The position numbers and the translations under genes were made by a program. Shown one piece after another: positions 8,408-13,549 of a stretch of DNA of 13,549 nt. The DNA lies in NCBI GenBank assembly GCA_028701635.1, contig JAQVQJ010000018.1, forward strand, positions 1 through 13,549, given 5' to 3'. The notes beneath the pieces are model-generated. The model was not told where the DNA came from. It worked only from the letters and a program-made list of their open reading frames with translations, and searched no databases. Numbering within the stretch: the stretch's first letter is position 1; each line of letters starts with the position of its first letter. This DNA is from Clostridia bacterium. Lineage in GTDB: Bacteria; Bacillota_A; Clostridia; Christensenellales; UBA1242.

Positions 8408-8432
8408 CACTATCCATAAAAACAAGATAGTG
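8408..8432. repeat. Inverted repeat in the GT4/acetyltransferase divergent region
   Basis: CACTATC (8408-8414) and its exact reverse complement GATAGTG (8426-8432) flank an 11-base AT-rich centre. The right arm overlaps the first two bases of the proposed -35 box (8431-8436) of the acetyltransferase. It could be an operator acting on both divergent genes; it could also form an RNA hairpin, or be chance. Confidence 0.4.
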
Positions 8433-8459
8433 GACTTTTTTGATTACGTACAATATAAT
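8431..8459 (+). promoter_or_regulatory. Predicted promoter of the acetyltransferase, leaderless layout
   Basis: TGGACT (8431-8436; 4 of 6 consensus), a 17-base spacer and a perfect TATAAT (8454-8459). The -10 ends 6 bases before the ATG at 8466 (bases AACACT), so the transcript would start at the start codon. This supports 8466 over an in-frame GTG at 8430, which would lie upstream of the promoter. Confidence 0.6.
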
Positions 8460-8465
8460 AACACT

Positions 8466-9038
8466 ATGTTTGATAACCCCAAAGAATATAATTCTAAATT
8501 TGATAAAACACTAAAAATTAAGCTTGCTAAATTTTTCTATAGGGTGTTTGATGCAATTCTTTTACGATCAAGTTTTCCTTTAATCGGTAAAATAAATAAT
8601 AAAATTAGAGTTTTTTGGGCGAGAAAAATTTCAAAGGGGATCTCCAAAAAAGCATTTATTGAAAAGGGAGCCTTTATTTCCACCGGTATAGTAGTTGATG
8701 ACTTTGGTAGTATAGGTTTTAATTGTAAATTAGACTGGGGAGTCCACATTGGGAAACACGTTATGATGGGTCCAAATGTCTATTTTTTTACTCGAGGTCA
8801 CCTATTTGATGTTGCCACAAAAAGTTTCGTTAGCCACACATATACCGAACCACGTCCAATTTATATTGGTGATAATTGTTGGTTAGGTTATTCTGCAATT
8901 ATTTTAGGAAATGTAAATATCGGGAATGGTTGTACAGTTGGTGCAGGATCAGTAGTAACTAAAAGTTTTAATGAATGCGTATTAATTGCCGGCAATCCCG
9001 CTGTTCAGAAAAAATATTATTTAAATGATAGTAAGTAA
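8466..9038 (+). CDS. Hexapeptide-repeat (left-handed beta-helix) O-acetyltransferase
   Basis: Acyltransferase of 190 residues in the WcaF/maltose-acetyltransferase-like group, predicted to transfer acetyl (or a similar acyl group) from acyl-CoA to a sugar hydroxyl of the polysaccharide. Seen: hexapeptide turns from about residue 65 (IEKGAFISTG, VHIGKHVMMGPNVYF), the loop TRGHLFD with the likely catalytic His112, IYIGDNCWLGYSAIILGNVNIGNGCTVGAGSVVTK, and the family ending AGNPAVQKKYY. The reading frame is open to a GTG at 8430 (202 residues), but no ribosome site precedes it, whereas TATAAT lies 6 bases before the ATG at 8466; I chose 8466. Its 3' end overlaps the next gene by 14 bases. Transcribed away from the GT4 gene. 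Confidence 0.88.
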   Translation: MFDNPKEYNSKFDKTLKIKLAKFFYRVFDAILLRSSFPLIGKINNKIRVFWARKISKGISKKAFIEKGAFISTGIVVDDFGSIGFNCKLDWGVHIGKHVMMGPNVYFFTRGHLFDVATKSFVSHTYTEPRPIYIGDNCWLGYSAIILGNVNIGNGCTVGAGSVVTKSFNECVLIAGNPAVQKKYYLNDSK

Positions 9039-9876
9039 AAAAACTATGCAAAATATAAGCAAACCTAGTATATCTATTGCAATTTTCACTTGTGATGATT
9101 TTTCTGATCTTTGGGAAACAAATGTTTTTTTTCTCAAAAAAAACTTTCCCATTAAATCATTCGAAAAAATAATTTTAGTTACAGATAAGCCTACGATTAA
9201 AAAAATTGATGGAATTGAGATTATTTGGCCCACTGATTTTCCTGATCATTTAAACAAATTAAAGTGTTTGATTGATAAATGTCAGACAAAATATTTTCTC
9301 TTCACTTTAGATGACTACTTTTTTATTAAGCAAATTTCACAAGAATTTATTAATAGTTGTATTAAATTTATGACCGATACAGATGCTAATTATTTAAAAT
9401 TAAATATTCGTCATTATAGCAAAACAAAAACACCACAAATCTCATATAATATGAAATTTTATACACTTAGAACAGAACTTCCATATGCTTTAGATCTTTA
9501 TCCTTCTATCTGGAATACTAAATTTGCTTCTGAGACTGTAGATAAATGGATTTTTCCTGAAAGAACAATTTGGCATTATGAAGGTAAATTATATAAGTTA
9601 AATCAATTTATGTCTCTAAATAAGTGTTATTGCGTTAAGTCAAAAAATTTTTGTTTTGAAGACGTTATTAGAAAGGGAGGCTTATTAAATCACGCACACT
9701 CAGTTTTATATAATAAATTTTCAATTGATTTGACAAAAACAAGACGATTGAGAACAAAAAGAGAAGATTTCAAAAATAAAATAGATTGTTTTATTAGTGC
9801 ATGGACCCCATTGTTTATTAAAAGTATCATAAAAAATAGATTACGCAAAAAAGGCAAAAAATTCTATAGTGATTAA
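9025..9876 (+). CDS. Putative glycosyltransferase-like protein of unknown family
   Basis: Protein of 283 residues that I cannot place in a named family. The start SISIAIFTCDDFSDLWETNVFFL (15-37), a strand such as KIILVTDKP (48-56), and FLFTLDDYFF (91-100) suggest a GT-A-like fold with LDDYF as a DXD-type nucleotide-sugar site. Other notable parts are LPYALDLYPSIWN (152-164), TIWHYEG (181-187) and IRKGGLLNHAH (215-225); the last third is basic, which may favour membrane association. No signal peptide or membrane helix is evident. The ATG at 9025 overlaps the acetyltransferase by 14 bases; an ATG at 9046 is also possible and neither has a clear ribosome site. Its place between an acetyltransferase and a GT2 gene supports a role in repeat-unit assembly, but transferase activity is inference. 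Base content is very low (13 G+C in bases 9301-9360). Confidence 0.6.
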   Translation: MIVSKKTMQNISKPSISIAIFTCDDFSDLWETNVFFLKKNFPIKSFEKIILVTDKPTIKKIDGIEIIWPTDFPDHLNKLKCLIDKCQTKYFLFTLDDYFFIKQISQEFINSCIKFMTDTDANYLKLNIRHYSKTKTPQISYNMKFYTLRTELPYALDLYPSIWNTKFASETVDKWIFPERTIWHYEGKLYKLNQFMSLNKCYCVKSKNFCFEDVIRKGGLLNHAHSVLYNKFSIDLTKTRRLRTKREDFKNKIDCFISAWTPLFIKSIIKNRLRKKGKKFYSD

Positions 9877-9972
9877 ATTATCTTAATTATATTATTTAAC
9901 TCTAATTTTTACAATTTGTTATCAGTTTTAAAAATAACTTGAAAACTAAATATTAACTTGTAATATAAACCT
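9877..9972 (+). other. AT-rich intergenic gap before the GT2 gene
   Basis: These 96 bases contain no gene and no convincing terminator hairpin after the upstream gene. Their right half holds the predicted GT2 promoter. Confidence 0.5.
9939..9966 (+). promoter_or_regulatory. Predicted promoter of the GT2 gene, leaderless layout
   Basis: TTGAAA (9939-9944; 5 of 6 consensus), a 16-base spacer, then TAATAT (9961-9966; 4 of 6). The -10 ends 6 bases before the ATG at 9973 (bases AAACCT) with no Shine-Dalgarno site, the same layout as at the acetyltransferase and rluC. Confidence 0.5.
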
Positions 9973-10752
9973 ATGGATAACACATTTTCCCCATTAATTA
10001 GTATTATTATGCCTGTTTTCAATTGTGAAAAAGTGGTTTATTTTTCAATTGAATCAGTATTAAAACAAACATTTGATAGTTTTGAAATCATTGTTGTTGA
10101 TGATTTCTCAACTGATACAACAGTTGATGTAATTAAAAGTTTTAATGACTCACGTATCAAAATATTAGTAAACACCAAAAATAGTGGGGCCGCTTACTCA
10201 CGAAATAGAGCAATTAATGCTGCATCTGGGAAATACATTGCTTTCTTAGATGGGGATGATTTATGGACAAACGATAAACTTGAATTACAACTCGCATTTA
10301 TGATAGAAAATGAGTACTCATTTTCCTATACAAATTATGAAGAAGTCGATTATTTAGGAAAGAAAATCGGCAAATTTGTTACTGGTCCCAAGAAAGTCAC
10401 ACATCGAATGTTTAAGCGTGCTGATTTTGTTGGTTGTTTGACAGTAATGTATAGAAGAGATATATATCCTGATTTACAAATACCAAATGACATATATAAA
10501 CGAAATGATTATGCTTTGTGGTTGTTACTATCTAAAAAAGCTAATTGTTATTTATTGTCCAAAACACTTGCTTATTATAGAAGAGGGAAAAACACAATTT
10601 CCTCTGGAGGGAAATCTAAACTATTTCCTTACCACGTTGCTTTGTATAAAAAAGTTTTCGGGTATTCCACTTTTAAATCTTTTTTATGTGCTAGTAGAAA
10701 CGTATTTTATTATATTTATAAAAAAATACGATACGTAAAAAATGTTAAGTAA
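9973..10752 (+). CDS. Glycosyltransferase family 2, GT-A fold
   Basis: Inverting glycosyltransferase of 259 residues, expected at the inner face of the membrane, adding a sugar to the growing repeat unit. Seen: LISIIMPVFNCEKVVYFSIESVLKQT (8-33), the nucleotide-binding VVDDFSTDTT (41-50), NSGAAYSRNRAINAASGKYIAFLDGDD (70-96) with the metal-binding DGDD at 93-96, and RNDYALW (177-183), where Asp179 may be the catalytic base. The C-terminus (about 220-259) is basic and aromatic and could contact the membrane. It lies alone after a 96-base gap with its own predicted promoter and no ribosome site. It ends 70 bases from the 3' end of the convergent tRNA-Ser gene. Donor and acceptor are unknown. Confidence 0.93.
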   Translation: MDNTFSPLISIIMPVFNCEKVVYFSIESVLKQTFDSFEIIVVDDFSTDTTVDVIKSFNDSRIKILVNTKNSGAAYSRNRAINAASGKYIAFLDGDDLWTNDKLELQLAFMIENEYSFSYTNYEEVDYLGKKIGKFVTGPKKVTHRMFKRADFVGCLTVMYRRDIYPDLQIPNDIYKRNDYALWLLLSKKANCYLLSKTLAYYRRGKNTISSGGKSKLFPYHVALYKKVFGYSTFKSFLCASRNVFYYIYKKIRYVKNVK

Positions 10753-10764
10753 TTTTTTTAATAT

Positions 10765-10807
10765 AAAAAATCCCTTTCTCAATGCATAAATGCCTAAAAA
10801 AAGGGAT
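10765..10807 (-). terminator. Rho-independent terminator of tRNA-Ser
   Basis: On the minus strand ATCCCTTT pairs with AAAGGGAT (bases 10800-10807 with 10770-10777), an 8-base stem whose 22-base loop holds a smaller GCAT/ATGC repeat. A run of T follows (A-run 10765-10770 on the plus strand), starting 16 bases past the tRNA 3' end. On the plus strand no T-run follows the stem, so it would end GT2 transcripts poorly. Confidence 0.75.
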
Positions 10808-10822
10808 CACATTCATTCACAA

Positions 10823-10913
10823 TGGCGGAGAAAGAGGGATTCGAACCCTCGCACCCTGTTACAGGTCTACGAGCTTTCCAAGCCCGCCCCTTCAACCACT
10901 TGGGTATTTCTCC
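10823..10913 (-). tRNA. tRNA-Ser (anticodon GGA)
   Basis: The 91-base gene folds as a class II tRNA. The acceptor stem pairs GGAGAAA (5') with TTTCTCC (3'), followed by discriminator G and an encoded CCA (10823-10825). The anticodon arm is CGGGC-TTGGAAA-GCTCG with anticodon GGA, reading serine UCC and UCU. The long variable arm has the CCTG-TAA-CAGG hairpin typical of serine tRNAs, and the T-arm is GAGGG-TTCGAAT-CCCTC. It has its own promoter and terminator. Its 3' end faces the polysaccharide locus, the orientation in which integrated DNA commonly abuts a tRNA gene, though I found no repeated tRNA end at the other side. Confidence 0.97.
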
Positions 10914-10923
10914 GTTGCCGCTA

Positions 10924-10952
10924 ATTATAGCAATAAATCAAGTGGCTGTCAT
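10924..10952 (-). promoter_or_regulatory. Predicted sigma-A promoter of tRNA-Ser
   Basis: On the minus strand ATGACA (-35; 5 of 6; bases 10947-10952), a 17-base spacer and a perfect TATAAT (-10; 10924-10929). Transcription would begin about 4 bases before the mature tRNA 5' end. Confidence 0.8.
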
Positions 10953-11015
10953 TATTTAAAAAAGGAAAATATTGTTATTTTTTTCGTGGATAAAACGTTT
11001 ATCTATTTTCGACTA

Positions 11016-11024
11016 TGGTAAAAT
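11016..11024 (+). promoter_or_regulatory. Predicted extended -10 promoter of rluC, leaderless layout
   Basis: TG-G-TAAAAT is an extended -10 element whose hexamer (11019-11024) ends 6 bases before the ATG at 11031 (bases ATACCC). No good -35 box stands at 16-18 bases, as is common for extended -10 promoters, and there is no Shine-Dalgarno site. The transcript would start at the initiation codon. Confidence 0.55.
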
Positions 11025-11030
11025 ATACCC

Positions 11031-11996
11031 ATGATTGAAATTACCATAACAGAACAAGTCAGTAATCAACGAGTCGATAAATTTGTCCGGAAGCAACTTA
11101 ACCTGGCTCCACTTTCTTTTATTTATAAATTATTTCGGAAAAAGGATGTTAAAGTTAATCGTCATTGGGTGACTATTGAATATATTTTACAAACTGGGGA
11201 TGTCTTACAAATATATGTGAGCGAAGAACAACTCGCAGAATTTGATAAACCTAAACCGATAATCAAGACCGCTTTTAATCATCAAATTGTTTTTGAAGAT
11301 GAGCATCTTTTAATCGTCAATAAGCCAGCGGGTATTCTGGTGCATGGGGATGCAAGTGAAAAACGGAAAACGCTTGCTAATGAGGTATTAAATTATCTTT
11401 ATAGTAAAGGAGAATTTGATCCGCAAACTAAAGGGTTTACTCCCGCTCCCGCCCATCGTTTAGATCGGAATACCGGTGGTTTAGTCTTATTTGCCAAAGA
11501 CCTCAGGAGTTTACAAACCCTAGAAGCGCTATTTAAAGATAAAGATGATATTGCTAAATACTATCTCGCCCTAGTTAAAGGCCACACGCCGAGCGAAGGA
11601 ACAATTAATAGTAATTTATCTAAAGATAGTGAAACCGGCACGGTCCGAGTGGATGAAGCCGGTTTAAAAGCAATCACCCATTATACTCGCTTAGAAATCA
11701 TTGGTGATTACTCCTTATTAAAAGTGCAAATTATTACGGGACGAACCCATCAAATTCGGGTTCATCTCCAAAGTATTAATCATCCAGTCGTGGGTGATCC
11801 TAAATACGGGGATTATCTCCTTAACCGGAAATTTAATCGTTTATATGGTTTTAATCATCAATTTCTTTATGCGGTGGAATTATCTTTTCAAGATGTCGTG
11901 CGCCCATTAAAATATCTATCAGGAAAAACTTTTTCAGTTTCTTTGCCTGTAGAAGCTGAAAATTTATTAAAGCAATTAAAAAATCCGGAGGAATAA
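11031..11996 (+). CDS. rluC: 23S rRNA pseudouridine synthase, RluC type
   Basis: Converts specific uridines of 23S rRNA to pseudouridine in the cytoplasm. The 321-residue protein has an N-terminal S4-like RNA-binding domain (about 13-63, with VDKFVRKQL, FIYKLFRKKDVKVNRHWV, LQTGDVLQI) and a catalytic domain with LLIVNKPAGILVHG (93-106), HRLDRNTGGLVLFAKD (142-157; catalytic Asp145), KYYLALVKG and TGRTHQIRVHLQSINHPVVGDPKYG (236-260). The S4 domain and the chain resemble E. coli RluC more than RluD, but paralogues are hard to separate and the target uridines are not certain. Arginine codons are mostly CGN and bases 11461-11520 have 26 G+C, unlike the polysaccharide genes. It is the first gene of an operon with the phosphohexomutase, 4 bases downstream. 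Confidence 0.9.
   Translation: MIEITITEQVSNQRVDKFVRKQLNLAPLSFIYKLFRKKDVKVNRHWVTIEYILQTGDVLQIYVSEEQLAEFDKPKPIIKTAFNHQIVFEDEHLLIVNKPAGILVHGDASEKRKTLANEVLNYLYSKGEFDPQTKGFTPAPAHRLDRNTGGLVLFAKDLRSLQTLEALFKDKDDIAKYYLALVKGHTPSEGTINSNLSKDSETGTVRVDEAGLKAITHYTRLEIIGDYSLLKVQIITGRTHQIRVHLQSINHPVVGDPKYGDYLLNRKFNRLYGFNHQFLYAVELSFQDVVRPLKYLSGKTFSVSLPVEAENLLKQLKNPEE
11987..11991 (+). promoter_or_regulatory. Shine-Dalgarno site of the phosphohexomutase gene
   Basis: GGAGG lies 9 bases before the ATG at 12001, inside the last codons of rluC. It is the best consensus ribosome site in the window and shows that this organism uses Shine-Dalgarno initiation inside operons, in contrast to the first genes of several units. 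Confidence 0.85.
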
Positions 11997-12000
11997 CATC

Positions 12001-13549
12001 ATGAATGCTTCTGAAAAACACCAAATGTGGCTAGCTTCTCCGCAAGTATCCGCTCAAGATAAAGAACGCTTAGCGAAGATGACCCCACAAGAAATCGAAG
12101 ATGCTTTTTTTACGGATATCGCCTTTGCTACGGCGGGCATGCGTGGAGTGCTTGGGCCAGGAACTAATCGAATCAACTATTTCACGATTCAACGCGCCAC
12201 CGTCGGTTTTGCTCTTTATTTAATCGAAAAATTTCCTGATGCCAAAGAACGTGGTGTTGCCATTAGTCATGATAACCGTCATTTTTCACGAGAATTTACT
12301 TTACTAGCCGCAAAAGTTTTAAATCATTTTGGTATTAAAGCGTTTATCTTTGATAGCTTACGGCCCACCCCGGAATTATCCTATGCCGTACGCTATTCGC
12401 ATTGTGTTGCTGGTATTATGATTACGGCTTCGCATAACCCCAAACAATATAACGGCTATAAAGTTTACGATGAAGATGGCGCCCAACTCATCCCCGATAA
12501 AATTGCTCGCTTAGTAGAAATCATCCAAGAATTACCAGATTATTTACAAATCGAATTACCGGAACCATATATCGAAAACACCCTTATTTATGATCAAGCG
12601 ATTGATGAAGCATATCTGAATGATGTGAAAAAAATTCAAATCAATCATGATTTACCAAAAAATCAACTTCAAATTGTTTTTTCACCCGAACATGGGACAG
12701 GAGCTTTTTTAGGTCAACGATTATTCAGCGATTTAGGTTATCGTTTTAGTGTGGTGGAAGAACAAATGATTCCCGATCCCAATTTTTCACATACCAAAAC
12801 CCCTAATCCCGAAGAAGATGGAGCGTATGAAAAAGCTATCGAATTAGCTAAAGAAAAAAATGCACATTTAATACTTGTTACCGATCCTGATGCCGACCGC
12901 GTCGGGGTTGTTTTTCGGGGACGAGATAATAACTATCATCGCCTGACGGGTAATCAATCAGGAGCGATGCTAATTTACTATTTATTTAGTGAACGAAAAA
13001 AACGGGGATTAATTATTGAGAATAGTCGTTTGTACACCACAATTGTTACTTCACCATTAGGAAGTAAAATTGCGGCCTCTTTTGGAGTAAAAAGCGAATT
13101 ATTCTTGACCGGTTTTAAATTCATTGGCCACGCTGTGAGTGAAGCTGAAAGACATCATGGACCGGCTTTTGCTTTTGGCTATGAAGAAAGTTATGGCTGT
13201 CTTGTTTCGCCCATTGTGCGGGATAAAGATGCTTTACAAGCTTTGGTTATGTATGCAGAAATGACCAATTTTTATCTCCAACAAGGCTTGCTTCTCGATG
13301 ATGTCTATACGCAGATTCAAGAACAATTTGGCTATCATGATGATACGATTATTTCTTTGACTTTCCCGGGTAAGGAAGGCCTTTATGCCATGAACAAGAT
13401 GCTTACGCGTCTTCGCGAAGAGGCCTTACAAGAAATTGCAGGTATTAAAGTAATTTCCACTATTGACTATTTATGGGGAAGCGAGAAAACAATTACTGGC
13501 GAAAAACCCGTATCTTTACCCCAAAGTGATGTCATTCGTTATTTATTAG
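12001..13549 (+). CDS. pgcA: Alpha-phosphoglucomutase / phosphomannomutase, 3' end cut by window
   Basis: Alpha-D-phosphohexomutase that interconverts hexose-6-phosphate and hexose-1-phosphate in the cytoplasm. In Bacillota, PgcA provides glucose-1-phosphate for UDP-glucose, the substrate of Ugd in this window. The 516 complete codons present include FATAGMRGVLGPGTNRIN near residues 43-60, the phosphoserine loop TASHNPKQYNGYK with catalytic Ser144, the metal-binding DPDADR (295-300), and the sugar-binding EESYGC (395-400). The frame is open to the edge, where LPQSDVIRYLL marks the start of the phosphate-binding C-terminal region, so only about the last tenth is missing. A strong GGAGG precedes the ATG, 4 bases after the rluC stop. 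Glucose versus mannose preference cannot be settled; the length and the TAGMRG motif favour the PgcA group. Confidence 0.93.
   Translation, partial: MNASEKHQMWLASPQVSAQDKERLAKMTPQEIEDAFFTDIAFATAGMRGVLGPGTNRINYFTIQRATVGFALYLIEKFPDAKERGVAISHDNRHFSREFTLLAAKVLNHFGIKAFIFDSLRPTPELSYAVRYSHCVAGIMITASHNPKQYNGYKVYDEDGAQLIPDKIARLVEIIQELPDYLQIELPEPYIENTLIYDQAIDEAYLNDVKKIQINHDLPKNQLQIVFSPEHGTGAFLGQRLFSDLGYRFSVVEEQMIPDPNFSHTKTPNPEEDGAYEKAIELAKEKNAHLILVTDPDADRVGVVFRGRDNNYHRLTGNQSGAMLIYYLFSERKKRGLIIENSRLYTTIVTSPLGSKIAASFGVKSELFLTGFKFIGHAVSEAERHHGPAFAFGYEESYGCLVSPIVRDKDALQALVMYAEMTNFYLQQGLLLDDVYTQIQEQFGYHDDTIISLTFPGKEGLYAMNKMLTRLREEALQEIAGIKVISTIDYLWGSEKTITGEKPVSLPQSDVIRYLL

Noticed and set aside
10770..10807. 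The same stem as a terminator for the plus-strand GT2 gene
   Set aside because: On the plus strand the stem is followed by CACATT rather than a T-run; only the minus-strand reading fits.
10823..10913. tRNA-Ser as an attachment site of an integrative element
   Set aside because: No integrase and no copy of the tRNA 3' end was found near the left boundary (292-504); only a recombination-type cassette exchange is supported.
10782..11021. Plus-strand open frame of 79 codons with a GGERGIRTLAPCYRS-like product
   Set aside because: It is the reverse strand of tRNA-Ser and its terminator read as protein, a well-known annotation artefact.
1..13549. CRISPR arrays, insertion sequences or UGA recoding
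   Set aside because: No regularly spaced repeats or transposase-like frames seen; TGA ends two genes and Trp is TGG, so the standard code applies.

Overview
The window comes from a low-GC bacterium using the standard genetic code (TGA ends two genes, TGG encodes Trp). Sigma-A-type promoters, Shine-Dalgarno sites inside operons and housekeeping genes of Bacillota type suggest Bacillota or a Mollicutes-related line; the sequence does not fix the genus. It holds a surface-polysaccharide (capsule/O-antigen-like) locus of the Wzx/Wzy type between housekeeping genes.

Layout: (1) left flank, the 5' part of cysK on the minus strand, running off the window; (2) a 273-base gap with the promoter of the polysaccharide operon; (3) a tightly coupled plus-strand operon, ugd (UDP-glucose dehydrogenase), a TviB/WbpA-type UDP-HexNAc dehydrogenase, a GLUG-repeat lipoprotein, a Wzy-like polymerase and a Wzx flippase; (4) a GT4 glycosyltransferase on the minus strand, overlapping the 3' end of wzx; (5) a plus-strand hexapeptide acetyltransferase and a GT-like protein of unknown family; (6) a GT2 glycosyltransferase under its own promoter; (7) right flank, tRNA-Ser(GGA) with promoter and terminator on the minus strand, then an RluC-type pseudouridine synthase and the 5' part of a phosphoglucomutase/phosphomannomutase (pgcA-like).

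How they fit together: the phosphohexomutase would make glucose-1-phosphate, the precursor of UDP-glucose. Ugd makes UDP-glucuronate and the second dehydrogenase a UDP-HexNAc-uronate, so the polymer is probably acidic. Two or three transferases extend a lipid-linked repeat unit, the acetyltransferase decorates it, Wzx flips it and Wzy polymerises it. No initiating sugar-phosphate transferase and no chain-length or export system lies here, so those must be elsewhere. The lipoprotein is the least expected member.

Two observations stand out. The locus differs from its flanks in base composition and arginine codon choice, as expected for acquired DNA next to a tRNA gene. And four genes that start transcription units (cysK, the acetyltransferase, the GT2 and rluC) carry a -10-like hexamer only 6-7 bases before the ATG and no Shine-Dalgarno site, which suggests leaderless mRNAs, whereas genes inside operons mostly have Shine-Dalgarno sites or overlap the previous gene.
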